IMG/VR virus record: IMGVR_UViG_3300044633_001393
Coordinates: 1-64,000 of that record
Direction: 5' to 3' (one strand)
Length of the DNA: 64,000 bases
DNA from: a virus
A model generated the notes under the pieces. It was given only the letters and a program-made list of their open reading frames with translations. It was not told the DNA's origin and searched no databases. The stretch's first letter is position 1. Every line of letters starts with the position of its first letter. Shown here in pieces: positions 18,395-28,221 of the stretch. A program made the translations under genes and the position numbers.

Positions 18395-20407
18395 ATGAAA
18401 AAAATATTGTTTATAGCTCCACATCTTTCTACTGGAGGACTACCTCAATTTTTATTGAAAAAAATACAATCGTTAATTAATGATTATGAAATATATTGTG
18501 TAGAATATGATGATATTACTGGTGGAGTTTTAGTTGTTCAAAGAAAGCAGCTTCAGAAAATTTGCGGTAAGAGGTTTTACACATTATCATCAAATAAATT
18601 TGAGTTACTAAAGTTAGTTGACAATATAAAACCTGACATTATTCATTTGGAGGAAATGCCAGAATACTTTATGGATGTTAACTTGGCTACTAAACTCTAT
18701 AATAAAGACCGAGAATATCTAATTGTGGAAACTTCGCACGATAGTAGTTTTGATCCAAGAAGAAAGCGTGTTTTTCCAGATAAATTTACATTCGTAAGTA
18801 ATTATCAGAAACAAAACGTCGAATCTTTAGGCATAAATACTACAGTTATTGAATATCCAATTTCTGTGAAGTGTAGAAAAGATAGATCTGAAGGATTGAA
18901 ATTTTTGGGATTGGATGAAAGTAAAAAACACGTATTACACGTTGGATTGTTTACTCCTAGAAAAAACCAAAAAGAATTTATAGAATATGCTCGTGCAATG
19001 GAAAAAGAACATATTCAATTTCATTGTCTGGGTAATATGGCTGATAACTTCAAAAATTATTGGCAACCTCTGTTGGATAATTTACCGAGTAATGTAAAAG
19101 TTTGGGGTGAACGCAAAGATGTAGAAAACTTCTACAGTTGTATGGATTTGTTTTTGTTCACTAGCAGAGGTCACGCAACTGATAAAGAGACAGCACCTAT
19201 TGTAATTAAAGAGGCTATATCTTATAATATACCATCTCTATTGTACAATTTGCCTGTTTACCTTGATAGATACAAGGTATTTGAAAATATCAAGTATCTA
19301 GACGAAACCAATTTTAATCGTAATGTTAAACTCATAAAGAATCAATTGGGGATGATTTCAGATTCTGAAATAGAGATTGTTAATATAAAGAAAACTGCAA
19401 ATAAAAACACGGTGGTTATCATATCAACACATCCCAATTTTAAAGCTGTAGAAGACACAACTTTGGAATCAATTAATCAAGCTAAAAAAGCTGGTTATAA
19501 AGTGTTGTTGTCATCTCATTATCCTGCTAGTGTTGATTTGCAAAAAGCGGCTGATCATTATGTATATGACTCAAACAATCCAATTTTAAAACATAATTTC
19601 TATAATAGATGGACATACAACACAGATAATACCAAGATCAATTTATTTTTTCCACCTTCCGATTGTGATAATTATCACGGTCTTGCTGTATTATTAAACT
19701 ATTACAATGGCATATCATTGGCAAATAAAATCGGATACAAAAATGCAATTTGCTTCAATTATGATATGGTCATTTCAGAATCAGATTTTTCAAAGTTATA
19801 CGATGTAGATGAAATTCTAATTAATAAGAAAGCATTTTTCTTTTATGATAAGGCCTTAGAAGGTGACACATTCAAAACAGTATTTCACGGAATTAATACT
19901 CAATTTTTCTTGGATAATTTTGATTACTATACGCCAGAAGAATATATGGAATTTGTTACCAAGAAAAATATATCAAATGGATTGGAACAATTCTATTATA
20001 ATAAACTAATATCTAATAAGAGCGATCTTCATATAGATTATACAAACAACGAAGAATCTTATTTAAGCAATAGTAAAAATAATTTATTCTCAATGGTAGA
20101 ATATCTATCGGTTCTGAGGATGAAGAATATAAATAAGTTTGGAGTATTAACATACATCAATAATAAATTAGATGGTCGTATAAATGAGATAATAATAAAA
20201 AAGAACGGAGAGGTAGTTAACAATTATTCTTACACGGTATCAGAAAAGGTTTGTTTTTATTTAGCAAACGAGTTTGAAAACAATAATTTCTATGAAATTG
20301 AAAATAATCTATATGATCAAAATAAAATTTTATTGAGAAGTTATAAAAAGTCATTTAGAAGATTGGAAGACATAGATATTAACGGTTCTATTGATATTAC
20401 ACAATGA
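18395..20407 (+). CDS. Two-domain glycosyltransferase (GT-B plus GT-A-like)
   Basis: 670 aa. Residues 1-~330 are a GT4-type GT-B fold: an opening strand with A-P-H-L-S-T-G-G, a middle strand H-V-G-L-F-T-P-R-K-N and an acidic donor-binding stretch near 265-275 (E-T-A-P-I-V-I-K-E-A). Residues ~335-560 look like a GT-A/GT2-style domain (V-V-I-I-S-T-H-P-N-F then A-K-K-A-G-Y-K-V). The last ~110 residues are an unassigned beta-rich tail. It would transfer sugars in the cytoplasm. Its stop overlaps the next start by 4 bp, so the two glycosyltransferases are coupled. Donor and acceptor cannot be read from sequence. Confidence 0.7.
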   Translation: MKKILFIAPHLSTGGLPQFLLKKIQSLINDYEIYCVEYDDITGGVLVVQRKQLQKICGKRFYTLSSNKFELLKLVDNIKPDIIHLEEMPEYFMDVNLATKLYNKDREYLIVETSHDSSFDPRRKRVFPDKFTFVSNYQKQNVESLGINTTVIEYPISVKCRKDRSEGLKFLGLDESKKHVLHVGLFTPRKNQKEFIEYARAMEKEHIQFHCLGNMADNFKNYWQPLLDNLPSNVKVWGERKDVENFYSCMDLFLFTSRGHATDKETAPIVIKEAISYNIPSLLYNLPVYLDRYKVFENIKYLDETNFNRNVKLIKNQLGMISDSEIEIVNIKKTANKNTVVIISTHPNFKAVEDTTLESINQAKKAGYKVLLSSHYPASVDLQKAADHYVYDSNNPILKHNFYNRWTYNTDNTKINLFFPPSDCDNYHGLAVLLNYYNGISLANKIGYKNAICFNYDMVISESDFSKLYDVDEILINKKAFFFYDKALEGDTFKTVFHGINTQFFLDNFDYYTPEEYMEFVTKKNISNGLEQFYYNKLISNKSDLHIDYTNNEESYLSNSKNNLFSMVEYLSVLRMKNINKFGVLTYINNKLDGRINEIIIKKNGEVVNNYSYTVSEKVCFYLANEFENNNFYEIENNLYDQNKILLRSYKKSFRRLEDIDINGSIDITQ

Positions 20408-22548
20408 AAATTATACAAGTTAATTTAGGGTTATTGCCTATTCCGCCTAATGGATGGGGTGCAGTTGAAAAAATCATTTGGGATTATCATCAACTGTTAA
20501 ACAAAAAGGGATTAGAATGTCAGATAAAGTATTTGAATGAAATTAAATATTCAGACGATATAATCGTACATATACACGTAGCAAATCTGGCAAATGAATG
20601 TCATAAAAGAGGCATACCTTATATCTTTAGTTTACACGATCATCACGCTTATTTGTATGGCAAAGATTCATCTGTATATAAAGAGAATTTACAAGCAATT
20701 GAAAATAGTGTAATATCCACTTGTCCTGCCAAATATTTGGTTGATTATTTCGGAAGTAAAAAATTACGTTATTTTTCCCACGCGGTAAATACCGATGTGT
20801 TTAAACATAAAAATAACAAAATTCCAGTAAATAAACTGTTGTGTGTTGCAAATAATGGTTATGCCAATAATCAATCATATGATAGAAAAGGATTCACATA
20901 TGCGATTAAAGTGGCTAAAGAATTAGGATATCCAATTACTATTGCTGGACCATCTAATAATAAAAAGTTCTTTGATATATTAGATGAAGAATTAAATCAG
21001 TATGATAAATTGACAAAAGTATTTGATTTAAATGAAGAATCGTTGATCGATTTATATAATGACCATTCTATATTCATACACCCATCTGAATTGGAAGCAG
21101 GACATCCAAATCTAACGCTTTTAGAAGCAATGAGTTGTGGTTTACCTGTGGTAGGTACGTTTGAGGAAAAATCATATAAAGGTATGGTTGTTGTTGAACG
21201 AAATGTAGAACAAATAAAATCCGCAATACAACAAATCACATCTGATTATAGTCGATATCAAACCAAAGCTTTGGAGTGTGCTAAGGAAAATTCCTATTCC
21301 AACCGAGTAGACCAGTTAATCGATTTATATGATCAATATACTGAACGATTGTTTGCTATTAAACACATCGATGTTTATGAAAATCTTAAAAAGAATGAAA
21401 AGAGTATTAAAACAAATGCGGTATTTAAATATTCATTCAATGATAATGCCAAGATTGAAGTGGATAACCCAGTAGACGTAGATCAAAGTTTCCACATAAC
21501 ATTCTATAATGGTGACGATAATAGTATTAAATATGAAACTGATTTAAAACATAATTGGTGGGGAAGTTGTAATTTTACATATTACATTCCCTATGAAATT
21601 CACATTAAAGATAATAAGACTAATGAATTGGTCGAAACATATAAGTTAAATTTAAAGAATAAGAAAGTAGTAATTGAATATGAAAGTTACTCTTTAGGCG
21701 ATCAATTGGCTTGGATGCCTATAATTGAACAGTTTAGAAAAAAACACGAATGTGATCTTTATGTCAAGTTACCTTTGAAAAATATTTTTGAAAACAAATA
21801 CCCTTCAATTAAGTTTGTTCACAATAACAAACCTATTTCAGATGCATTTGCAACTTATAAACTGGGATATTATGTAGACGAAAATGGATCTAACAATGAT
21901 AGATGCAAAACAGATCCCAGAAAACAACCTCTACAAAAAATAGCAAGTGACTATTTAGGGTTACCATATGAACCAGAATTACCATTGCTTGACTTTGAAA
22001 TCAAAGAAAGACCTCTAAAAAAGAGATACGTCACAATTGCAACACAAAGTACGTGTCAAGCCAAATATTGGAACAATAAAGGCGGATGGGAACGTGTTGT
22101 TGAATATATAAAATCAAAGGGATTTGAAGTAATATGCATAGATAAACACAAAACATTCGGAAATGGATCGGATTATATGAATAGTATGCCATCCAATGCT
22201 TTAGATTTTACAGGAGATAAACCACTGGTTGATCGTATGAATCAAATATATCACAGTGAGTTTTTTATAGGTTTACCATCAGGATTGTCTTGGTTAGCTT
22301 GGGCAGTTAAAAAACCAGTAGTATTAATTAGCGGGTTCTCATATCCATATACTGAATTTGATACTCCTTATAGAGTACAAAACCACTCGGTGTGTACAGG
22401 ATGTTGGAATGATTCGCTATTTGACAAGGGAAATTGGAAGTGGTGTCCAAAATCTGATAAGAGAGAAGAGTTTGAATGTACCAAACAAATAACTCCAAAA
22501 ATGGTTATGGATACCATAGATCAACTATTAATAGAACAAAAAATTTAA
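20404..22548 (+). CDS. GT4 glycosyltransferase fused to autotransporter-type (BAHT/TibC-like) O-heptosyltransferase
   Basis: 714 aa. Residues 1-~330 are a GT4 glycosyltransferase (P-P-N-G-W-G-A-V-E, then H-P-S-E-L-E-A-G-H-P-N-L-T-L-L-E-A). From ~419 a heptosyltransferase-like domain begins (Y-S-L-G-D-Q-L-A-W-M-P), with G-L-P-S-G-L-S-W-L-A-W-A near 628. Four cysteines follow, at 664, 667, 681 and 692 (C-x2-C-x13-C-x10-C). This arrangement recalls the iron finger of bacterial autotransporter heptosyltransferases such as TibC and Aah, which put heptose on serines of strand-loop-strand repeats. Such an enzyme needs ADP-heptose from a Gram-negative host. Ser/Thr-rich virion proteins encoded here are plausible acceptors. 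Confidence 0.7.
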   Translation: MKIIQVNLGLLPIPPNGWGAVEKIIWDYHQLLNKKGLECQIKYLNEIKYSDDIIVHIHVANLANECHKRGIPYIFSLHDHHAYLYGKDSSVYKENLQAIENSVISTCPAKYLVDYFGSKKLRYFSHAVNTDVFKHKNNKIPVNKLLCVANNGYANNQSYDRKGFTYAIKVAKELGYPITIAGPSNNKKFFDILDEELNQYDKLTKVFDLNEESLIDLYNDHSIFIHPSELEAGHPNLTLLEAMSCGLPVVGTFEEKSYKGMVVVERNVEQIKSAIQQITSDYSRYQTKALECAKENSYSNRVDQLIDLYDQYTERLFAIKHIDVYENLKKNEKSIKTNAVFKYSFNDNAKIEVDNPVDVDQSFHITFYNGDDNSIKYETDLKHNWWGSCNFTYYIPYEIHIKDNKTNELVETYKLNLKNKKVVIEYESYSLGDQLAWMPIIEQFRKKHECDLYVKLPLKNIFENKYPSIKFVHNNKPISDAFATYKLGYYVDENGSNNDRCKTDPRKQPLQKIASDYLGLPYEPELPLLDFEIKERPLKKRYVTIATQSTCQAKYWNNKGGWERVVEYIKSKGFEVICIDKHKTFGNGSDYMNSMPSNALDFTGDKPLVDRMNQIYHSEFFIGLPSGLSWLAWAVKKPVVLISGFSYPYTEFDTPYRVQNHSVCTGCWNDSLFDKGNWKWCPKSDKREEFECTKQITPKMVMDTIDQLLIEQKI

Positions 22549-22582
22549 AGTTATAATAAATAGTTAGTTCTTCGATTTTTCG

Positions 22583-22607
22583 GTTATATTTATATTTTAA
22601 ATATAAC
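22583..22607 (+). other. Leader hairpin upstream of the tail sheath gene
   Basis: A perfect 10-bp inverted repeat (GTTATATTTA / TAAATATAAC) with a 5-nt loop lies 20 nt before the sheath ATG. It is followed by GAAAGGA at 22611-22617, the best Shine-Dalgarno-like sequence at any start in the window. The hairpin may stabilise the abundant sheath mRNA or position the ribosome site. It contains no U-tract and is not a terminator. Confidence 0.5.
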
Positions 22608-22627
22608 TTCGAAAGGATATTAATATT

Positions 22628-25600
22628 ATGCCAATACAAGAAGGCGGTAGATTCGCCCCAACACAAAATATAGTAAGCCCAGGTGTATTCACACGTGAAA
22701 ACGACCTCTCCGGTCTGGCTCAAGGAGTAGCAAACATTGGAGGAGCAATAGTAGCTCCATTCGCTGATGGACCAGCGTTTTTTCCAAATACAATAACCGA
22801 CGTAGCCGACTTGGAAACAAGATTTGGTGTCGCTGACGGTGTGTATTATGGACCATACACCGCCAAAGAATATCTACTACAACAAGGCATCGTTACCGTA
22901 GTTCGTGTAGGTGGTCTTACTGGTTACTGGCAGAAGAATCCATTGATTGTATATGCTCAACCAGGTATCTGGAACAGAAATGCTGATAAAGGTGCTATCA
23001 CAACAGCTTCATTTATGTACATTGATACTACTAACTATGTATCAAACGTTAAGTATCAACAAAGCAGTTCCGCAATCAACATTACAGGATCAGCTGAAAT
23101 CAAGGGTTCAACTGGAAGTACAATAACCGGTTCAGCTACATTTTCTAGAGTAACTACATCAGAAATTGCTTCTTTCTTAGCAAGTTTGGGTAGTTTGACA
23201 GGTGTAAATGCACTATCTGCTTCTTTGTCAACTTCATCCAGTTTGGGTAAAGTATTCAAAGTAACTTCTACTAGACACTATGAACTATTTAGTAGCTCAG
23301 TTGTAGCTAGAAACGGTAAAGTTGCAAAAGCAGGATCTTCAGTAGATCACGCTTTAGCCGCATTTGATTTTGAAAAATCACGTATAAGCGGTAGCGTTAC
23401 TGTCGGTGGCGGTGGTTCAAGTAAGTACAAACTAACATTTGATAGTTCAAATAATAGTTACTTAACCGCCTCATTTACCGCACCAAATACATTTGGTTTG
23501 GTTTTTGCCAATTATGACGCAAATTCATCCTTCTCATTTGCAACTGCAAGTTTGAGTGGTGCTGGATTAAGTTCTTCGATTCAATTGGTACAACGCATTG
23601 ATATCTCCAGAATGATTATTAGTGGATCATTAAACGTTAAGTTTGGATCTGCTGCAGCAACTAGTACTGTTACCGCAACAGACGTTGATGGAGTTGGATC
23701 ATTGAGTGGTAGCATCTTGTATGCTGGTAAAGTAGTAGACATTGGTACAGTTTCATCAGGAATATTAGTACGTAAGTTTACAACCAGTACATTGGCAAAC
23801 GGCAATGCAAAACCAGTTGGAACTTCATTCTTCTTGTTAACATCAAGTTTACAAGGTACAAATATTGATAATGAAACCGCTGTAGCTACCGCATTCGACG
23901 AAAGTACAACAACCGTTGATCTAGTAAGTTCATCTTATTTCAATAGTACTATCGCTTATAACCTAACCAACTTCAATGTTCAAGCAGGCACACCATTGAC
24001 ACTTGAAAGTGGTAGTTTCCATTCACTACGTGGTGTTGGAACTTGTGTAGCTGGTCTACAAGTAAGAGGTGTGGTAAGTGGTTCCTTTGGTAAATATAAT
24101 GGCGGATTCACAAATCAAGATAATCCAAGCGCAGATCAATGTAATCCAGTATTAACAGGTCGTCAAAAGATGATCTTGTCAGTATTGGCAAACACCCAAA
24201 ATGCTTCATCACAATTCACCAGTGATTATCAAGTATTTGGTTTCAATACCTCAACATTGACTCAACTAACAAGTAGCACATTCCCATACAAGGGTGTAAT
24301 TAATCCTAATGAAAATGTTTACAACTTGGCATTGAAGTATAGTTACACAAATCCAGCCGGTGGTACAAGTGCTGGTACATACGGTTACTACGACTTCAGT
24401 TTGAATGAAAACGACAATAATTACATCAAAGATGTATTTGGCGTAGACCCAACTGTTGGTAATCCTAACAAACAAATTGCTGGTCAAAAAGTTGAAGCTG
24501 CTTACAACTACGTACTATTCGAAGATAGCATCAAGAAGTTCGTAGCTGAAAAGACCAGCGCTTATGGTTGGAGACTACAAGTTGGTACAAGTAACCTATC
24601 AGGAAGTTCAATTGTTGGCGAACCTCTAAAGTTTGTTGATCAATATAGCACTGATTTGAATAACGGTGATAGTCAATTCAGTATCACCAATGCTTCTACT
24701 CCTTGGATCTACAGTCAAAAGATTGCTCCATTTAAAGGTAGCGCCGATGTAGCTGCTTTTCCAACCAAGTTCCAGTTGTTCAAGGTTCACACTTTGAGTG
24801 ACGGTACATTGAGCAACACTAAGTTCAAGATTGAAATTAGTAATGTTAAGTTGGCAGGAACAGTTCCAGGTAGTGAATGGGGTAGTTTCACACTAGCAGT
24901 ACGTGCTTATAGCGATACTGATAAGAAGCCAAAGTATTTGGAAATCTTCCAAAACTTGAATTTGGATCCAGAATCCGCAAATTATGTTGCTCGTAGAATT
25001 GGTAACAGATACGCATATATCACTTATGCTGGTAAGTTAATTCAATTTGGCGATTTCAATAATTTGAGTAAGTATATCAGAATCGAAGCCAGTGACGTTT
25101 CTTACCCAGTAAGTTGCGTACCATACGGATTTGAATCATATAGTACTCCAATTGATAGTACCGCAAGCAACTATGTACCTGCTGTACAATACAGTAAAGC
25201 AAGTATCTATGGTCTCGGACCTGGTAAGTATCCATCTGGTACAGTATTCGGTAGTGTTCCAGGAACTGATACTGAAATCCAAGCACTATATCCAACATCT
25301 TCATTTGGTGTTGGTGTAGAAAATAACACTAAACAATACTTCAAGCCACTACCATATTATGGTGCTTCAGATAGCAATGGTACAAACATTGACTTCGATC
25401 TAGAAGATAAAGTTTGGGGTACTACAAACAGTAAATTCTATGCTCAAGGTACATATGTAAGTACTGGTTCACTACTATCACCAACATTGAGTGGTAGTAT
25501 CCCAAGTACATATGATGCTGTAAATGAATCTACATACGTTAAACTACGTAAGTTTATCGTAGGTTTCCAAGGTGGATTTGAAGGTCAATGGCCAGCAATT

Positions 25601-26542
25601 CCAATCAATGTAGGCAGTGACATTACCGCTGGTAATACACAAGGTCTAGATTGTACAAATATCAATAGTCCAGGTAGTATCGCTTATAAGCAAGCAATTG
25701 CTGCAATCGGTAATCCAGATGAATTTGATATCAACTTGATCGTAACTCCAGGTATCTTCCGTGAACAACACAGTTACGTAACTGAACTAGTAATCGATAT
25801 GTGCGAAACTCGTCAAGACTGTTTCTACATTATGGATAACGTAGTGTTCCCAGCAAGTAACCAAACTGTAGGATTGATTGATGCCGCAATTAACACTGTA
25901 GCTACAATTGATAGTAACTATGTAGGTACTTATTATCCTTGGGTTAAGATCCTAGATACTAATACCAACAAGATTATTAGTGTTCCACCTTCAGTAGTGT
26001 TACCAGCAGTTTATGCTGCTAACGATAATGCTGCTGCTGAATGGTATGCTCCAGCCGGTCTAAACCGTGGTGGTATTCCAACCGCTGTACAAGTACTCGA
26101 CAGAGTAACTCACAGTGAACGTGATGAACTATATGAAGGTCGTGTAAATCCAATCGCAGCATTCCCAGGCCAAGGCATTTGTGTATGGGGTCAAAAGACT
26201 CTACAAATTGCTCCAAGCGCTTTGGATCGCATCAATGTTCGCCGCTTGTTGATCAACTTGAAGAAGTTTATCGCAAGTTCAAGCAACTACTTGGTGTTTG
26301 AACAAAATGTTGCTTCTACACGTAACCGATTCTTGAGTATCGTAACACCATACTTGGAATCAGTACAACAACGTAACGGTATCTACGCATTCCAAGTCAA
26401 GATGGATGCTGAAAACAATACTCCTGACTTGATTGATCGTAACATCCTCTACGGACAAATCTATATCCAACCAACTAGAACCGCTGAGTTTATTATACTC
26501 GATTTTAATATACTCCCAACGGGCGCTCAATTTTCTGCCTAA
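22628..26542 (+). CDS. Contractile tail sheath protein, gp18-like, greatly enlarged
   Basis: 1304 aa, twice the 659 aa of T4 gp18. The N-terminus (S-P-G-V-F-T-R-E-N-D then G-A-I-V-A-P-F) and the C-terminal ~260 residues (P-A-G-L-N-R-G-G, then L-I-N-L-K-K-F-I, and near the end L-I-D-R-N-I-L-Y-G-Q-I-Y-I-Q-P-T-R-T-A-E) are the conserved sheath core. The extra length lies mostly at residues ~130-560: a Ser/Thr/Gly-rich insert with many S-G-S and S-S-S runs, probably a surface domain on the outside of the sheath. The gene has a leader hairpin and a purine-rich ribosome site upstream and a strong terminator downstream, so it is likely a monocistronic late gene. Confidence 0.85.
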   Translation: MPIQEGGRFAPTQNIVSPGVFTRENDLSGLAQGVANIGGAIVAPFADGPAFFPNTITDVADLETRFGVADGVYYGPYTAKEYLLQQGIVTVVRVGGLTGYWQKNPLIVYAQPGIWNRNADKGAITTASFMYIDTTNYVSNVKYQQSSSAINITGSAEIKGSTGSTITGSATFSRVTTSEIASFLASLGSLTGVNALSASLSTSSSLGKVFKVTSTRHYELFSSSVVARNGKVAKAGSSVDHALAAFDFEKSRISGSVTVGGGGSSKYKLTFDSSNNSYLTASFTAPNTFGLVFANYDANSSFSFATASLSGAGLSSSIQLVQRIDISRMIISGSLNVKFGSAAATSTVTATDVDGVGSLSGSILYAGKVVDIGTVSSGILVRKFTTSTLANGNAKPVGTSFFLLTSSLQGTNIDNETAVATAFDESTTTVDLVSSSYFNSTIAYNLTNFNVQAGTPLTLESGSFHSLRGVGTCVAGLQVRGVVSGSFGKYNGGFTNQDNPSADQCNPVLTGRQKMILSVLANTQNASSQFTSDYQVFGFNTSTLTQLTSSTFPYKGVINPNENVYNLALKYSYTNPAGGTSAGTYGYYDFSLNENDNNYIKDVFGVDPTVGNPNKQIAGQKVEAAYNYVLFEDSIKKFVAEKTSAYGWRLQVGTSNLSGSSIVGEPLKFVDQYSTDLNNGDSQFSITNASTPWIYSQKIAPFKGSADVAAFPTKFQLFKVHTLSDGTLSNTKFKIEISNVKLAGTVPGSEWGSFTLAVRAYSDTDKKPKYLEIFQNLNLDPESANYVARRIGNRYAYITYAGKLIQFGDFNNLSKYIRIEASDVSYPVSCVPYGFESYSTPIDSTASNYVPAVQYSKASIYGLGPGKYPSGTVFGSVPGTDTEIQALYPTSSFGVGVENNTKQYFKPLPYYGASDSNGTNIDFDLEDKVWGTTNSKFYAQGTYVSTGSLLSPTLSGSIPSTYDAVNESTYVKLRKFIVGFQGGFEGQWPAIPINVGSDITAGNTQGLDCTNINSPGSIAYKQAIAAIGNPDEFDINLIVTPGIFREQHSYVTELVIDMCETRQDCFYIMDNVVFPASNQTVGLIDAAINTVATIDSNYVGTYYPWVKILDTNTNKIISVPPSVVLPAVYAANDNAAAEWYAPAGLNRGGIPTAVQVLDRVTHSERDELYEGRVNPIAAFPGQGICVWGQKTLQIAPSALDRINVRRLLINLKKFIASSSNYLVFEQNVASTRNRFLSIVTPYLESVQQRNGIYAFQVKMDAENNTPDLIDRNILYGQIYIQPTRTAEFIILDFNILPTGAQFSA

Positions 26543-26566
26543 TCTAGGATAAAGAAAATTAAACAG

Positions 26567-26596
26567 AACCCCGCTTAGAAATAAGCGGGGTTTTTT
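26567..26596 (+). terminator. Rho-independent terminator after the sheath gene
   Basis: An 11-bp perfect stem (AACCCCGCTTA / TAAGCGGGGTT) with a GAAA tetraloop, followed by a T-run, 24 bp after the sheath stop. It closes the sheath transcription unit. Confidence 0.92.
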
Positions 26597-26619
26597 GTTT
26601 GATCTGTATATTTATATTT

Positions 26620-26910
26620 ATGATACTATTAACACGAATCGTTGAGGATTTAACTAACCCACAAGTTAAAAACGCCGTAGATCCATCTCTTTTAAAGTTA
26701 ATTGACAAGGTAATCGATGACACAAATGTTTTGGTAGTTAATAACTTAAAAATGGTAAAGGATATTTTATCAAAAGAACCAATTGATAAGGCTAGATTAG
26801 ACGTTGCACTAAGCAATTATAAACGTTATTTTAATAGAGACAATGGCGGCACACCTGAAGTCATTCGTGGTATGACAATGCAAAATAAACTAGACGAGTT
26901 AGCAAAATGA
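26620..26910 (+). CDS. Small protein upstream of the packaged-protein genes, function unknown
   Basis: 96 aa from the ATG at 26620. An upstream TTG would start inside the T-run of the terminator and is rejected. The sequence is helical and charged (N-P-Q-V-K-N-A-V, then L-L-K-L-I-D-K-V-I-D-D) with no recognised motif. Its last four bases overlap the next start (ATGA), so the pair is coupled. A TATTTATA element overlaps the bases just before the start. Confidence 0.5.
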   Translation: MILLTRIVEDLTNPQVKNAVDPSLLKLIDKVIDDTNVLVVNNLKMVKDILSKEPIDKARLDVALSNYKRYFNRDNGGTPEVIRGMTMQNKLDELAK

Positions 26911-27428
26911 TTAGTTTAACTGACATTTTAAATGAAGTTTTATCTGAGTCTGATCCAAAAGTTGGAACTGGTAAAAAGCCAAAAGGATCTGATAGACGAT
27001 TATATACCGATGAAAATCCGAAGGATACGGTTAGAGTAAAATTTAAAACATCCCAAGACATTAAAGATACACTAGCTAGTAGTGGTTTTAAATCAAAAAG
27101 TCACAAAAGACAATCTCAAATTATAAATCTTATACATCAGAGAGTTAGAGCAGCTTATCAAAATGCTAAAGATCCAAATGTTAAAAGCAGATTGAAAAGT
27201 GCTTTAGACTATGCTATACAACGTAAAGAGGCCTCAAAAGCAAAAACAATAAAATTAAATAAAGAAACATCCAATCCAGAATCTGGTAAATCATCTCCAT
27301 ATGGTTCTGGATATGGAGTGGTTGAAAATAATATAGAAGAGAAATGTTGGAAGGGATATACGCAAAAAGGTATGAAAACATTGTTTGGTAAAAAATATCC
27401 CAACTGCGTTAAAAAAACAAACAAATAA
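26907..27428 (+). CDS. Putative packaged internal protein with capsid-targeting-like N-terminus
   Basis: 173 aa, basic overall. The N-terminus is M-I-S-L-T-D-I-L-N-E|V, one of a set of near-identical leaders in this window that end in L-x-E. That is the cleavage pattern of T4 gp21 and resembles the capsid-targeting peptides of T4 internal proteins. The middle is Lys/Arg-rich (R-Q-S-Q-I-I-N-L-I-H-Q-R-V-R), suggesting DNA contact. The C-terminus C-W-K-G-Y-T-Q-K-G-M-K, ending in a Y-P-N-C-V-K-K motif, is a small domain seen in other phage proteins. It lies 20 bp before a second leader-bearing gene. Function unknown. Confidence 0.5.
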   Translation: MISLTDILNEVLSESDPKVGTGKKPKGSDRRLYTDENPKDTVRVKFKTSQDIKDTLASSGFKSKSHKRQSQIINLIHQRVRAAYQNAKDPNVKSRLKSALDYAIQRKEASKAKTIKLNKETSNPESGKSSPYGSGYGVVENNIEEKCWKGYTQKGMKTLFGKKYPNCVKKTNK

Positions 27429-27447
27429 TTTTATACCAATTATCAAA

Positions 27448-28221
27448 ATGATTAGTTTAAACGATTTATTATTAGAAGCCAAACTTCCTCAAAGCGAGCA
27501 AGATATGGATCTTTATGCTCGTAAATACAAGAAGACTATAGATTATTTACGTACCAAGAACAAAGTACTATTGTTAACTACCAGTAATAGATGGAGTGGT
27601 CACAAAGACGATATTGCTAAGAGTACACAATTAGCAATTAAAATGCAAGAATTATTAGGTAAAGAAAAAGTATCATTGATAGATACTACCAAATTAAATA
27701 TAGTTCCGTGTGAGGGCAATGTATCGTCAAAATGGGGAAATCATTGTGGTACAAAAGATTCATCTTTAAAAGATAAAGAAAAAAACCCAACAGGAGAACA
27801 TCGTTGTTGGGCTAGTATTAATAATAAGAACGATGAATTATGGAAAGTAAGTAAAGAGCTATTTGAAAGTGATACCGTTTTATTTTTTGCTAGTGTGAGA
27901 TGGGGTCAAGCCAATGGTTTTTATCAAAAATTGATCGAAAGATTGACTTGGATTGAAAACAGACATTCTACGTTGGGAGAAAGTAATATTGTTAAAAATA
28001 TTGATTCAGGATTCATTGCAACTGGACAAAATTGGAATGGCAAAGATGTTACACAAACACAAAAAGAAGTACTTCAGTTTTTTGGATTCAAAACACCAGA
28101 CCAATTATTTTGGAATTGGCAATTTACTAATAATAGTTTAGACGAAACTAAGAGTTCTTACAAAAAAGCAATTACTGTATTTGATAAAACATTTTTAAAA
28201 CCATATGATAAGACTAAATAA
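27448..28221 (+). CDS. Flavodoxin-like/NAD(P)H-dependent reductase-like protein with capsid-targeting-like N-terminus
   Basis: 257 aa from the ATG at 27448; a longer frame running back into the upstream gene is rejected because the leader M-I-S-L-N-D-L-L-L-E|A matches those of neighbouring genes. After it, V-L-L-L-T-T-S-N-R-W-S-G-H (residues ~38-50) forms a strand and phosphate loop. Later come V-L-F-F-A-S-V-R-W-G-Q-A-N-G-F-Y and Q-K-L-I-E-R-L-T, as in flavodoxin-fold FMN reductases. This suggests an FMN-binding oxidoreductase, possibly carried in the head. The 3' end overlaps the ligase-like gene by 17 bp. The fold is inferred from pattern; cofactor and substrate are unknown. Confidence 0.55.
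   Translation: MISLNDLLLEAKLPQSEQDMDLYARKYKKTIDYLRTKNKVLLLTTSNRWSGHKDDIAKSTQLAIKMQELLGKEKVSLIDTTKLNIVPCEGNVSSKWGNHCGTKDSSLKDKEKNPTGEHRCWASINNKNDELWKVSKELFESDTVLFFASVRWGQANGFYQKLIERLTWIENRHSTLGESNIVKNIDSGFIATGQNWNGKDVTQTQKEVLQFFGFKTPDQLFWNWQFTNNSLDETKSSYKKAITVFDKTFLKPYDKTK

Noticed and set aside
26599-26619. TTG start for the gene after the sheath terminator
   Set aside because: It would begin inside the T-run of the terminator; the ATG at 26620 gives a normal N-terminus.
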